DNA from: Streptomyces cadmiisoli
GTDB lineage: Bacteria; Actinomycetota; Actinomycetes; Streptomycetales; Streptomycetaceae
Direction of reading: 5' to 3'
NCBI RefSeq assembly: GCF_003261055.1
Contig: NZ_CP030073.1
Location: 7,502,001 to 7,566,000 of the forward strand
DNA length: 64,000 nucleotides
Of this stretch, positions 25,157 through 33,850 are shown in pieces. The notes under the pieces were generated by a model. That model ran no database searches and was not told the DNA's origin. It saw only the letters and a program-made list of their open reading frames with translations. Position numbers and translations under genes: made by a program. Every line of letters begins with the position of its first letter. Within the stretch, counting starts at the first letter, position 1.

Positions 25157-26959
25157 ATGAAACCCGATCACGAAGCCGCCTGGATCCCGCCCGCCGACGC
25201 CGGGGAACAGCCGAGGCAGGTGCGCCGCATCCTGAAACTCTTCCGCCCCTACCGGGGGCGGCTCGCCGTTGTCGGGCTGCTCGTCGGCGCCTCGTCGCTC
25301 GTGTCGGTCGCCACGCCGTTCCTGCTGAAGGCGATCCTCGACGTCGCGATCCCCCAGGGGCGCACCGGCCTGCTCACCCTGCTGGCCCTGGGCATGATCC
25401 TCAGTGCCGTGCTGAGCAGCGTCTTCGGGGTCCTGCAGACCCTGATCTCGACGACGGTCGGCCAGCGTGTGATGCACGATCTGCGCACCGCCGTCTACGG
25501 CCGTCTCCAGCGCATGTCGCTGGCCTTCTTCACCCGCACCCGCACGGGCGAGGTCCAGTCCCGGATCGCCAACGACATCGGCGGTATGCAGGCCACCGTG
25601 ACCTCCACGGCCACCTCTCTGGTCTCCAACTTCACCAGCGTCGTCGCGACGATCGTCGCGATGCTGGCCCTGGACTGGCGCCTGACCGTCGTCTCGCTGC
25701 TCCTGCTGCCGGCCTTCGTGTGGATCAGCCGCCGGGTCGGCGACGAACGCAGGAAGATCACCACCCAGCGCCAGAAGCAGATGGCGGCCATGGCGGCGAC
25801 CGTCACCGAGTCGCTGTCGGTCAGCGGCATCCTGCTCGGCCGGACCATGGGCCGAGCCGATTCGCTGACGCGGTCCTTCGCCGGGGAATCGGAGCGGCTG
25901 GTGGACCTGGAGGTGCGGTCCAACATGGCCGGCCGCTGGCGGATGGCGGTCATCACCATCGTCATGGCGGCCATGCCCGCCGTCATCTACTGGACGGCCG
26001 GTCTCACCCTGCACGTGGGTGGCCCCGGTGTCTCCATCGGCACGATCGTTGCGTTCGTCTCGCTCCAGCAGGGCCTGTTCCGCCCGGCGGTCAGCCTGCT
26101 CGGCACCGGCGTCCAGATCCAGACCTCGCTGGCCCTGTTCCAGCGCATCTTCGAGTACCTCGACCTGCCCGTCGACATCACCGAACGCGAGCGGCCCGTG
26201 CACCTCGACCGGGTCAAGGGCGAGGTCCGTCTCGACGGCGTCGCCTTCCACTACGACACCGAGAGCGGTCCCGTCCTCGACGGCATCGACGTCACCGTCC
26301 CGGCCGGCGGCAGCCTCGCGATCGTCGGGTCGACCGGCTCGGGCAAGTCCACGCTGGGCTACCTGGTCCCGCGGCTGTACGACGTGACGGACGGCCGGGT
26401 CACCCTCGACGGATTCGACGTGCGCGACCTGGACTTCGACACCCTCGCACGGGCGGTGGGCGTCGTCTCCCAGGAGACGTACCTCTTCCACGCCTCGGTC
26501 GCCGACAACCTCCGGTTCGCCAAGCCCGACGCGACCGACGAGGAACTGCACGCGGCGGCCCGCGCGGCGCAGATCCACGACCACATCGCCGCCCTTCCCG
26601 ACGGCTACGACACGGTCGTCGGCGAGCGCGGCCACCGCTTCTCGGGCGGGGAGAAGCAGCGCCTGGCCATCGCCCGCACGATCCTGCGCGATCCGCCGGT
26701 GCTCATCCTCGACGAGGCGACCAGCGCCCTGGACAACCGCACCGAACGCGCCGTCCAGGAAGCCATCGACGCGCTGTCCGCCGACCGGACCACGCTCACC
26801 ATCGCCCACCGCCTGTCCACCATTCGGGGTGCGGACCAGATCGTGGTCCTGGACGCCGGCCGGGTCGTCGAACGGGGCACGCACGAGGAGCTGTTGGAAC
26901 TCGACGGCCGGTATGCGGCACTGGTCCGCAGGGACGCCCGACTGGAGCCGACAAGATGA
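25157..26959 (+). CDS. ABC exporter half-transporter, MarR-linked
   Basis: A 600-residue half-transporter. The membrane domain (residues 25-340) begins ILKLFRPYRGRLAVVGLLVGAS; the nucleotide-binding domain has Walker A GSTGSGKST, Q loop VVSQETYLFHASV, signature FSGGEKQRLAIAR, Walker B VLILDEATSALD and switch AHRLSTI. All motifs are intact, so it can work as a homodimer. Homologues export drugs or lipids. ATG 25157 has AGGAG 3 nt before CCC ATG; it is divergent from the MarR gene. Confidence 0.93.
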   Translation: MKPDHEAAWIPPADAGEQPRQVRRILKLFRPYRGRLAVVGLLVGASSLVSVATPFLLKAILDVAIPQGRTGLLTLLALGMILSAVLSSVFGVLQTLISTTVGQRVMHDLRTAVYGRLQRMSLAFFTRTRTGEVQSRIANDIGGMQATVTSTATSLVSNFTSVVATIVAMLALDWRLTVVSLLLLPAFVWISRRVGDERRKITTQRQKQMAAMAATVTESLSVSGILLGRTMGRADSLTRSFAGESERLVDLEVRSNMAGRWRMAVITIVMAAMPAVIYWTAGLTLHVGGPGVSIGTIVAFVSLQQGLFRPAVSLLGTGVQIQTSLALFQRIFEYLDLPVDITERERPVHLDRVKGEVRLDGVAFHYDTESGPVLDGIDVTVPAGGSLAIVGSTGSGKSTLGYLVPRLYDVTDGRVTLDGFDVRDLDFDTLARAVGVVSQETYLFHASVADNLRFAKPDATDEELHAAARAAQIHDHIAALPDGYDTVVGERGHRFSGGEKQRLAIARTILRDPPVLILDEATSALDNRTERAVQEAIDALSADRTTLTIAHRLSTIRGADQIVVLDAGRVVERGTHEELLELDGRYAALVRRDARLEPTR

Positions 26960-27002
26960 AGATATGCGGGGTTTGTCATGATATGCGGGTTACCGTGCCC
27001 GC

Positions 27003-27848
27003 ATGCAGATGAACATTCCGCCGCGGAGCAGGATTCGACTGACACGCAAGGGCCGTGCGGCCCTCATCGGGCTGGGAGCCGTTGTCGCCGGTACCGCGGT
27101 GGCCGTGCCGCTGCTGACCGTCGGCCGTGAGAAGGAGGCCAGGCCCACCTCGCTGGTGATCCCCGAGGGCTGGCGTGCCTCGCAGGTCTTCGCCGCCGTC
27201 GACAGGGCCCTGGAACTGACCCCGGGAACCGCCAAGAGAGCCGTCCCCAACGCCCACCTGAAACTGCCGGGCGACGCCGAGGGAAACCCGGAGGGCTACC
27301 TCTATCCGGCGACCTATCCGCTGACGGAGAAGTCCCGCCCGGAGCAGTTGCTGAAGTCGATGGTCGACACCGCCAACCGGAAGTTCAACGGGGCGCCGAT
27401 CGCCGCGGGCGCTCAGCGCAACGCGATGAACCTCTACCAGGCGATCACCATCGCCAGCATCGTCCAGGCCGAGGCCTCGACGAAGGCGGACATGGGGATG
27501 GTCGCGCGGGTGGTCTTCAACCGGCTGGAACGCGGCATGCCGCTCCAGATGGACTCCACCATCAACTACGCCCTGGGCCGCACCACGCTGAAGACGACGC
27601 TGAGCGACACCCGCATCGAGAGCCCCTACAACTCGTACCAGCGCATGGGTCTGCCACCGACGCCCATCGACAACCCGGGCGAGGCCGCGATGCGCGCCGC
27701 GATCAATCCCGTCCCGGGCAACTGGCTGTACTTCGTCACGGTCAAGCCGGGCGACACCCGCTTCTCGGCGGACTATGCCGAGCACCAGCGCAACGTCGCC
27801 GAGTTCAACGCGAACCAGCGGACGGCCGTCCCGTCGCCCACGCGGTGA
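27003..27848 (+). CDS. MltG-like endolytic peptidoglycan transglycosylase
   Basis: A 281-residue YceG/MltG-family protein: N-terminal membrane anchor (RAALIGLGAVVAGTAVAVPLLTVG), then the catalytic domain with NPEGYLYPATYPL, the catalytic Glu in TIASIVQAEAS, VVFNRLERGMPLQMDSTINYALG and SPYNSYQRMGLPPTPIDNPGEAAMRAA. It should cut nascent glycan chains outside the membrane. It is shorter than the usual housekeeping MltG, with no LysM-like N-domain, so it is probably an extra paralogue. The ribosome site is weak; a GATATGCGGG direct repeat (26961-26970 and 26980-26989) lies just upstream and may mark the promoter. Confidence 0.9.
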   Translation: MQMNIPPRSRIRLTRKGRAALIGLGAVVAGTAVAVPLLTVGREKEARPTSLVIPEGWRASQVFAAVDRALELTPGTAKRAVPNAHLKLPGDAEGNPEGYLYPATYPLTEKSRPEQLLKSMVDTANRKFNGAPIAAGAQRNAMNLYQAITIASIVQAEASTKADMGMVARVVFNRLERGMPLQMDSTINYALGRTTLKTTLSDTRIESPYNSYQRMGLPPTPIDNPGEAAMRAAINPVPGNWLYFVTVKPGDTRFSADYAEHQRNVAEFNANQRTAVPSPTR

Positions 27849-27892
27849 CCCGACGGTGCACCCCCGGGCGGAGGGACGCGGTGACCCGACGG
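27840..27892. repeat. 17-bp direct repeat flanking the mltG stop
   Basis: ACGCGGTGACCCGACGG occurs perfectly at 27840-27856 (including the mltG stop codon) and at 27876-27892, just before the stop of the convergent monooxygenase gene. The second copy continues into a GACCCGACGGGTC stem. Confidence 0.8.
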
Positions 27893-27896
27893 GTCG

Positions 27897-28976
27897 TCAG
27901 GCGGCGACCGGGTCCTGCTCGGCCAGCAGGCGCTTGATGTCCCGTACGGCCGCCCCGCCGGCCCGGTTCGCGCCGATGGTGCTGGCCGAGGGGCCGTAGC
28001 CGACGAGGTGGATCCGCGGGTCGGCGACCGCGCGCGTGCCCTCCACCCGGATCCCGCCGCCCGGCTCGCGCAGCCGCAGTGGCGCCAGATGGTCGACGGC
28101 GGCCCGGAATCCGGTCGCCCAGAGGATGACGTCCGCGGGTACATGGCGGCCGTCGCTCCACTCCACCCCGTCCGGGACGATCCGGTCGAACATCGGGTGC
28201 CGGTCGAGCGTCCCGTCCGCCAGCCCCTGCCGGACCGCGTCGTTGAGCGGCAGCCCTGTGACGGACACCACACTCTTCGGCGGCAGTCCCTGCCGCACCC
28301 TCTCCTCCACGAGCGCGACCGCCGCGCGGCCGGCGTTCTCGTCGAACGGCCCCTCGTGGAAGACCGGCGGCCGGCGGGTCACCCAGGTGGTGGCCGCGGC
28401 GCGGGGGGCGATCTCCAGCAGATGCTGCGTCCCGGAGGTGCCGCCGCCGACCACGACGACCCGCAGCCCCGCGAACCGTTCCGGCCCTGGGTACTGCGCG
28501 GTGTGCAACTGCCACCCGCCGAACGTCTCCTGACCGGGGTAGCGGGGCCAGAACGGCCGGTCCCAGGTGCCGGTCGCGTTGATCAGTGCCCGGGTGGCCC
28601 AGTCCCCGTCCGAGGTCTCGACGAGCAGGCGACCGTCCGGGCCGTTCCGCACGGCCCGCACGTCGACCGGGCGGCGCACACGAAGGTCGAAGGTCTCCTC
28701 GTACGCGGCGAAGTACTCGGAGATCACCTCCGACGAAGGCCGCGCGGGATCGGCACCGGTCAGTTCCATACCGGGCAGCGCGTGCATCCCGTGGACCTTG
28801 CCGTAGGTGAGCGTCGGCCACCGGAACTGCCAGGCGCCGCCCGGACCGGGGGAGTGGTCGAGCACCACGAAGTCGCGGTCCGGCTCGAATCCGGTCCGCC
28901 GCAGGTGATAGGCACCGGCCAGTCCGGCCTGACCGGCGCCTATGACGACCACCTCGACCTCGCGCGTGTTGTTCAC
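27897..28976 (-). CDS. flavin-containing monooxygenase in the sulfur operon
   Basis: A 359-residue FAD/NAD(P)H monooxygenase of the CzcO/FMO type. The FAD Rossmann motif is VIGAGQAGLAG, the FMO signature is FGGWQLHTAQYPG (FxGxxxHxxxY), the NADPH-binding motif is VVGGGTSGTQ and the late ATG motif is WATGFRAAVDHL. It lies downstream of ssuD on the same strand and may oxidise an organosulfur compound to feed the operon; the substrate is not known. GTG 28976 lacks a clear ribosome site. A tandem repeat separates it from ssuD. Confidence 0.87.
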   Translation of the reverse strand: MNNTREVEVVVIGAGQAGLAGAYHLRRTGFEPDRDFVVLDHSPGPGGAWQFRWPTLTYGKVHGMHALPGMELTGADPARPSSEVISEYFAAYEETFDLRVRRPVDVRAVRNGPDGRLLVETSDGDWATRALINATGTWDRPFWPRYPGQETFGGWQLHTAQYPGPERFAGLRVVVVGGGTSGTQHLLEIAPRAAATTWVTRRPPVFHEGPFDENAGRAAVALVEERVRQGLPPKSVVSVTGLPLNDAVRQGLADGTLDRHPMFDRIVPDGVEWSDGRHVPADVILWATGFRAAVDHLAPLRLREPGGGIRVEGTRAVADPRIHLVGYGPSASTIGANRAGGAAVRDIKRLLAEQDPVAA

Positions 28977-29017
28977 GTTTTGACCAACAGCGGCGAGGTC
29001 GTGGATCTTCCCGAGTG

Positions 29018-29093
29018 CTCAGCACCGGCACGTGCGCGCAGCGCCCGCCCGCGTCCTCAGCACCGGCACGTGCGCGCAGCGCCCGCCCGCGTC
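29018..29093. repeat. 38-bp perfect tandem repeat, two copies plus decayed units
   Basis: Identical 38-bp units at 29018-29055 and 29056-29093. A third unit starts CTCAGCACCGGCACG at 29094 and then decays, with further CTCAG..CCCGCCCG fragments to about 29150. Each unit holds the palindrome GCACGTGC and a GTGCT/AGCAC stem, so strong RNA structure between ssuD and the monooxygenase is expected. Confidence 0.88.
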
Positions 29094-29151
29094 CTCAGCA
29101 CCGGCACGCGAGCTCAGAACCCCGCCCGCATACTCAGCCCCGCCCGGGTCC

Positions 29152-30306
29152 TCAGCGCCCGCCCGCGACGAGCAGCGGCGCCCCCGGAGCCTCGGCCGCC
29201 CCCTCCAGCAGACCGCGGGCCGCCAGCTCGGGAATCACACCCTCCCCGAACCAGTAGGCCTCCTCCAGATGCGGATAGCCGGACAGCACGAAGTGCTCGA
29301 CACCCAGCGCGTGGTACTCCGCGATCCGGTCCGCGACCTCGGCGTGACTGCCGACCAGCGCCGTACCGGCGCCACCGCGGACCAGGCCGACGCCTGCCCA
29401 CAGGTTCGGGTAGATCTCCAGCTGCTCCCGGGAGCCCCCGTGCAGCGCCAGCATCCGCTGCTGCCCCACCGACTCGCTGCGCCCGAGCGCCGCCTGCGCG
29501 GCCGCGATCGTGTCGGCGTCCAGATCGTCCAGCAACCGGTGCGCGACCGCCCAGGCTTCGTCCGAGGTGTCGCGCGAGACGGTGTGCACCCGCACGCCGA
29601 ACCGGACCGTACGGCCCTCCCGTCGGGCCAGCGAGCGGATCCAGCCGATCTTCTCCGCGACCTGCGCGGGCGGTTCGCCCCAGGTCAGATACACGTCGGA
29701 GTGCCGCGCAGCGACCGGCCCGGCCGCCGCGGACGACCCGCCGAAGAACAACTGCGGCACCGGGTCCGGCGGCAGCGCGGTGAGCCCGCCCTCGACGTCG
29801 TAGTGCTCGCCGCGGAAGTCGTACGGCCGGCCCTGCCACACACCGCGGACGACCGACAGGAACTCGTCGGTACGGGCGTAGCGGCGGTCGTGGTCGAGGT
29901 GGTCGCCGAAGCGGCGCTGCTCGGCGGAGTCGCCGCCGGTGACGACGTTCAGCAGCAGCCGGCCGCCGGTCAGCCGCTGGTAGGTCGCCGCCATCTGCGC
30001 CGCGAGCGTCGGCGAGATCACCCCGGGGCGGAACGCCACCAGGAACTTCAGCCGCTCGGTGTGCTGGGCCAGGGCCACGGTCGTCAGCCAGGCGTCCTCG
30101 CACCAGGTGCCGGTGGGTGTCAGCACCGCCTCGAAGCCCAACTGCTCGGCGGCCTTGGCGATCTGGGTGAGATACCCGAGGTCGGGCGGGCGGACCCCGC
30201 CGACCAAGCGGGCCGCGCCGGCGTCGTTGCGGGCGTAGGCGTGCCGGTCGACGAGGGTGCGGCCGTCGCCGCCCGTCGGCAGGAACCAGTGGAGACGAAC
30301 GGTCAT
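29152..30306 (-). CDS. ssuD: FMN-dependent alkanesulfonate monooxygenase SsuD
   Basis: A 384-residue bacterial-luciferase-like (LLM) enzyme of the SsuD type: LHWFLPTGGDGR at the start, GFEAVLTPTGTWCEDAWL, LKFLVAFRPGVISPTLAAQMAAT, GGRLLLNVVTGGD, and DRIAEYHALGVEHFVLSGYPHLEEAYWFGEGVIPEL at the C-terminus. It uses FMNH2 and O2 to release sulfite from alkanesulfonates. The required flavin reductase SsuE is not visible in the window. It starts 1 nt after the ssuA stop. Confidence 0.95.
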   Translation of the reverse strand: MTVRLHWFLPTGGDGRTLVDRHAYARNDAGAARLVGGVRPPDLGYLTQIAKAAEQLGFEAVLTPTGTWCEDAWLTTVALAQHTERLKFLVAFRPGVISPTLAAQMAATYQRLTGGRLLLNVVTGGDSAEQRRFGDHLDHDRRYARTDEFLSVVRGVWQGRPYDFRGEHYDVEGGLTALPPDPVPQLFFGGSSAAAGPVAARHSDVYLTWGEPPAQVAEKIGWIRSLARREGRTVRFGVRVHTVSRDTSDEAWAVAHRLLDDLDADTIAAAQAALGRSESVGQQRMLALHGGSREQLEIYPNLWAGVGLVRGGAGTALVGSHAEVADRIAEYHALGVEHFVLSGYPHLEEAYWFGEGVIPELAARGLLEGAAEAPGAPLLVAGGR

Positions 30307-30307
30307 G

Positions 30308-31354
30308 TCAGGACTCCTTGCGGACGCGGGGCGCGGACGTGGACGGGGGCAGGTCGCTGTTGAAGCGGTCGTCCACGTACCGGGAGAAGTCGACGGTGCG
30401 AGGGATCAGCTTCAGCTCGGCGAAGGTGTCCGCGATCTCCTGCTCGGATCGGACGAGCGGCTCGTCCACGGCGACCGCGACGCGGGAGGCGTTGGTGCGC
30501 TTCACCGAGGCGAGCGCGACCTCGTAGGGCAGCCCGGTGTCCTCGGCCCACACCTTCGCCCACTCCTCCGGATGCTCGAAGACCCAGTCCTGGGCGCGCC
30601 TGAGCCGTTCCAGGTAGTCCTCGACGGCCGCCGCCTTCTTCTCGTCCCGCAGCGCGTCCGGAGCCGCCACCTGGAAGGTGAGACCGTTGGTCACGCCGTC
30701 GCCGGTGGTCAGGACCCGGCCCTGGTCGGCGTGGAGAACCTGTGAGGTGTACGGGTCCCAGACCGCCCACGCGTCCACCTTGCCGCTGGTGAACGCGGCC
30801 AGCGCGTCGGCGGGCTGGAGGTACTTCGGTTCGATGTCGCCGAGTGCGAGGCCGGCCTTCTTCAGGGAGGCGACCAGTTGGTAGTGCGCGGACGAACCCT
30901 GCGCCACGGCCACGGACTTGCCCTTCAGCTGCTCGGGTTTCGTCAGCTTCGAGCCGTTCGGCACGAGGATGGCGTCGCCCTTGGAGGTGCCGTGCCAGGC
31001 CGCCACCACGGTGATCCGCGAACCGGCGCCGGCCGCGAACACCGGTGGGGTGTTGCCGACGCCGCCGATGTCGACGGCCTTGGCGTTCACCGCCTCCAGC
31101 AGAGGCGGTCCGGAGCTGAAGGTGGACCACTTGATCTTGTAGTCCAGGTCGTCGAGTTCCCCGGCGGCCCGCAGCACGGCTTCGGAACCGCCCTTCTGGT
31201 CGCCGACGTCGAGCGTGAGGGAGCCCTTGCCGTCGGTGCCGTCGCCGGTCGACGTCTGCGCCGCCGAGTCACCGCCGCAGGCGGTGGCCAGGAAGGCGAG
31301 GGGCAGGAGCAGGGCGGCGGAAATGAGGCGTCGTCGCATGCGTTGTCCGTTCAT
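30308..31354 (-). CDS. ssuA: aliphatic sulfonate ABC substrate-binding lipoprotein SsuA
   Basis: About 348 residues. The N-terminus is a lipoprotein signal (MRRRLISAALLLPLAFLATAC) with the lipobox LATAC. The mature part is a periplasmic-binding type II fold of the SsuA/TauA/NrtA group, with GSEAVLRAAGELDDLDYKIKWSTFSSGPPLLEAVNAKAVDIGGVGNTPP and DAWAVWDPYTSQVL. It captures sulfonates for the SsuBC transporter. ATG 31354 is taken; ATG 31339 (five codons on) is possible since neither has a strong ribosome site. Confidence 0.93.
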   Translation of the reverse strand: MNGQRMRRRLISAALLLPLAFLATACGGDSAAQTSTGDGTDGKGSLTLDVGDQKGGSEAVLRAAGELDDLDYKIKWSTFSSGPPLLEAVNAKAVDIGGVGNTPPVFAAGAGSRITVVAAWHGTSKGDAILVPNGSKLTKPEQLKGKSVAVAQGSSAHYQLVASLKKAGLALGDIEPKYLQPADALAAFTSGKVDAWAVWDPYTSQVLHADQGRVLTTGDGVTNGLTFQVAAPDALRDEKKAAAVEDYLERLRRAQDWVFEHPEEWAKVWAEDTGLPYEVALASVKRTNASRVAVAVDEPLVRSEQEIADTFAELKLIPRTVDFSRYVDDRFNSDLPPSTSAPRVRKES

Positions 31355-31391
31355 GTGCGAAAGGGCGAGCTGAGTCGGGGACGAGGGGAAG

Positions 31392-32141
31392 TCAGGCCTC
31401 TTCGGCGGTCGGGTCGACGCCGAGACGTTGCAGCAGTCGGGCACGCAGCCGCGCGAACCGGGGATCGGTCAGGTCGCGCGGACGTTCCAGGTCGACGGGC
31501 TGCTCGTGCGCGATCACGCCGTCGTCCATCACGAGGACCCGGTCGGCGAGAAGTACGGCCTCCTCGACGTCGTGCGTGACGAGCAGCACCGCGCAGCCGC
31601 GCCGCTGCCACAACTCGCCCACCAGCCGCTGGGCCTTGATGCGGGTGAGCGCGTCGAGCGCGCCGAACGGCTCGTCGAGCAGCAGCAGATCGGGTTCCCG
31701 GACCAGGGCGCGGGCCAGCGAGGCGCGCTGGGCCTCGCCGCCGGACAGGGTCCTGGGCCAGGCGGTCGCGCGACCACCCAGACCCACCTCGGCCAACGCC
31801 CGTTCCGCGAGGGCCCGTTGGGGCTTTCCGGGCAGCCCGAGCACCACGTTGCGCCACACCTTCTTCCACGGCATCAGACGGGGCGCCTGGAACGCGACGG
31901 CCTTGCGGCGCGGAACCAGGACGGTGCCCTCGATGTCGCGGTCGAGGCCCGCGAGGATGCGCAGCAGTGTGGACTTGCCGCAGCCGCTGCGACCGAGCAG
32001 GGCGACGAACTCGCCCGGCCGGACGTCGAGTCGGAGGCCGTCGATGACCGCCCGGCCGTCGAACGAGCGGGACAGCCCCTCGACGTGCACGGCCTGCGCC
32101 CGGGAGGTGGTGCTCACCGTCCGGTGAACGTCGGTCGCCAT
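31392..32141 (-). CDS. ssuB: aliphatic sulfonate ABC ATPase SsuB
   Basis: A 249-residue nitrate/sulfonate/taurine-type ATPase: Walker A GRSGCGKST, Q loop AVAFQAPRLMPWKKVWRN, signature LSGGEAQRASLARAL, Walker B LLLLDEPFGALD, switch VTHDVEEA. It powers uptake with SsuC. ATG 32141 overlaps the end of ssuC by 28 nt; ribosome site weak. Confidence 0.95.
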   Translation of the reverse strand: MATDVHRTVSTTSRAQAVHVEGLSRSFDGRAVIDGLRLDVRPGEFVALLGRSGCGKSTLLRILAGLDRDIEGTVLVPRRKAVAFQAPRLMPWKKVWRNVVLGLPGKPQRALAERALAEVGLGGRATAWPRTLSGGEAQRASLARALVREPDLLLLDEPFGALDALTRIKAQRLVGELWQRRGCAVLLVTHDVEEAVLLADRVLVMDDGVIAHEQPVDLERPRDLTDPRFARLRARLLQRLGVDPTAEEA

Positions 32142-33016
32142 TGCAGCAGCAGCCTTTCGAGAGAGCGGACCACGAAGTCGGCGAGCAGGCCGAGGAAGGC
32201 GTAGACGATCAGGCAGACCACGATCACGTCGGTGCGCAGGAAGTCGCGTGCCTGGACCATGAGGAAGCCGATGCCGGCGTCCGCGTTGATCTGCTCGGCG
32301 AAGACGAGCGCCAGCCAGGCGATGCCGAGCGAGTAGCGCAGCCCGGTCAGCGCTCCGGGCAGCGCGCCCGGCAGGACCACGTGCCGCACGAGCCCCCGGC
32401 GGGACAGTCCGAGGGACTCCCCGGCCTCGATGAGCCGGGCGTCCACGCCGCGGATCCCGGCGTACACGTTGAGGTAGAGCGGGAACGTCACGCCGAGTGT
32501 GATGACGGCGACCTTGGGGGCCTCGCCGATGCCGAACCAGATGATGAACAAGGGGATGAGGCCGACGAACGGCACGGTCCGCAGCATCTGCACCGAGGCG
32601 TCCACCAGGTCCTCGCCGACCCGGAACAGCCCGGAGAGGAGGGCGAGTCCGGTGCCGATGAGGGTGCCGAGGAGCAGCCCCGCGGCGACGCGCTGGAGCG
32701 AGGTGCCCATGGCGGCGGGCAGCGAGCCGTCCGCGAACAGATCGCCGGCGACCTCGGCGATCCGGCCGGGCGAGGCGAGCACCTCGGCCGTCAACGCGCC
32801 CGTCGAGGAGAGCAGTTGCCACAGGGCGAGCAGCAGGAGCGGGCCGGTGGTGCGGCGCAGCCAGCGGGGGACGCGGGTACGGCGGGCGGAGGCGGGGACG
32901 AGGCGTTCGAGGCCGGCGGGGGGCGGGTCGGTGGTGTCGCCCCCCGTGGCCTTGGTCACCGAAATGCCGGATATATCGGGCTTGGGAGAGTCGGGTGGGG
33001 CATGACTGATGCTCAT
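32114..33016 (-). CDS. ssuC: aliphatic sulfonate ABC permease SsuC
   Basis: A 300-residue permease with about six segments and the EAA-type loop EAGESLGLSRRGLVRHVVLPGALPG. The N-terminal 55 residues are a Pro-rich cytoplasmic tail. It belongs to the BPD_transp_1 family with NrtB/TauC/SsuC. ATG 33016 has GTGGAG 6 nt upstream. First structural gene of the operon; the leader peptide and hairpin lie before it. Confidence 0.94.
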   Translation of the reverse strand: MSISHAPPDSPKPDISGISVTKATGGDTTDPPPAGLERLVPASARRTRVPRWLRRTTGPLLLLALWQLLSSTGALTAEVLASPGRIAEVAGDLFADGSLPAAMGTSLQRVAAGLLLGTLIGTGLALLSGLFRVGEDLVDASVQMLRTVPFVGLIPLFIIWFGIGEAPKVAVITLGVTFPLYLNVYAGIRGVDARLIEAGESLGLSRRGLVRHVVLPGALPGALTGLRYSLGIAWLALVFAEQINADAGIGFLMVQARDFLRTDVIVVCLIVYAFLGLLADFVVRSLERLLLQWRPTFTGR

Positions 33017-33052
33017 GAGTGCTCCACGGTGGAACGAAGGGGAACGCGGGGG

Positions 33053-33104
33053 ACGTCCGGGGCGGAACGCAGAGGTGCGTCGACACCGCCGCCGCCCTGG
33101 ACGT
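33053..33104 (-). promoter_or_regulatory. hairpin between leader peptide and ssuC (candidate attenuator)
   Basis: Arms at 33092-33104 and 33053-33065 are complementary over 13 bp with a single mismatch (minus-strand ACGTCCAGGGCGG pairs with CCGCCCCGGACGT) around a 26-nt loop. It begins 64 nt after the leader stop and ends 36 nt before ssuC. No U-run follows, as is common for streptomycete terminators. Confidence 0.6.
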
Positions 33105-33168
33105 TCAGGTCATCCCGGACACACGGCGGGCAGGCCGGAGGAAGGCGTCGAAGAGAGGTGAGAAGGCG

Positions 33169-33252
33169 TCAGCAGCCGCGGCGACACGCGGCGGAGGCCA
33201 CCCGCAGCAGGTCGATGTGACCGCGCGTGGTGAGCAGGGCTGAACGCAACAT
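33169..33252 (-). CDS. 27-residue cysteine leader peptide of the ssu operon
   Basis: ATG 33252 to TGA 33169. The peptide begins MLRSALLTTRGHIDLLRV and ends SAACRRGC, with Cys at residues 23 and 27, the last codon before the stop. The LTTR.HIDLLRV..A.C pattern matches the short leader peptides found before actinobacterial sulfur-assimilation genes. Ribosome stalling at the Cys codons when Cys-tRNA is scarce would change RNA folding downstream. The -10 box lies 7 nt upstream of the ATG, so the RNA is nearly leaderless. Confidence 0.85.
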   Translation of the reverse strand: MLRSALLTTRGHIDLLRVASAACRRGC

Positions 33253-33259
33253 GCGGCTG

Positions 33260-33289
33260 AACGTAGCGAGAGGGTGAGGCCGAGGTCAA
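33260..33289 (-). promoter_or_regulatory. promoter of the ssu operon
   Basis: Minus strand -35 TTGACC (33284-33289), 18-nt spacer, -10 TACGTT (33260-33265): a good match to the HrdB-type consensus. The predicted start is at or next to the leader-peptide ATG at 33252. Confidence 0.65.
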
Positions 33290-33421
33290 CGGGCATCTCG
33301 CGGAATGGACCCCGGGGCGTGGGGCCGAGCGTGCCCGGTCCGGACCCAAGGGCCGACCGGAGCCCGGCGCCCAGCGCGCCCGGTCCGGCCGCGAGGGCTG
33401 CCGATGGGTCAGGATGGGGGC

Positions 33422-33850
33422 ATGTCAGATGCGTTCACCACCCGGGTTCTGCACGTCGCCTCAGGCTCCGCGGAGACGGTCGTCGACCTCACCCGTGACT
33501 GCGAGGCCTTCCTGCGGCAGGCCGCCGCAGGCCGCGACGGCCTGCTCAACGTCTTCGTCCCGCACGCCACCGCCGGCATCGCGATCATCGAGACGGGCGC
33601 CGGCAGCGACGACGACCTCCTCACCGCCCTGCACACCCTGCTGCCCGCCGACGACCGCTGGCAGCACCGGCACGGCAGTCCGGGCCACGGCCGCGACCAC
33701 GTCCTGCCCGCGCTCGTACCCCCGCACGCGACCCTGCCCGTGGTCGCCGGACGGCTGGAACTCGGGACGTGGCAGTCGGTGTGCCTGGTGGACACGAACC
33801 GGGACAACCCCGATCGGCAGGTGCGGCTGAGCTTCCTCGGGGGTTCGTGA
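33422..33850 (+). CDS. yjbQ: YjbQ family (UPF0047) protein
   Basis: A 142-residue YjbQ-type protein with FVPHATAGIAIIETGAGSDDDLLTALHTLLP, the HRHGSPGHGRDHVLPALVPPHATLPV block (metal-binding His residues) and a QSVCLVDTNRDNPDRQVRLSFLG end. Family members have weak thiamin-phosphate synthase activity; the main role is unsettled. ATG 33422 has a purine-rich GGATGGGGG upstream. It is divergent from the ssu operon and convergent with the next gene. Confidence 0.92.
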   Translation: MSDAFTTRVLHVASGSAETVVDLTRDCEAFLRQAAAGRDGLLNVFVPHATAGIAIIETGAGSDDDLLTALHTLLPADDRWQHRHGSPGHGRDHVLPALVPPHATLPVVAGRLELGTWQSVCLVDTNRDNPDRQVRLSFLGGS

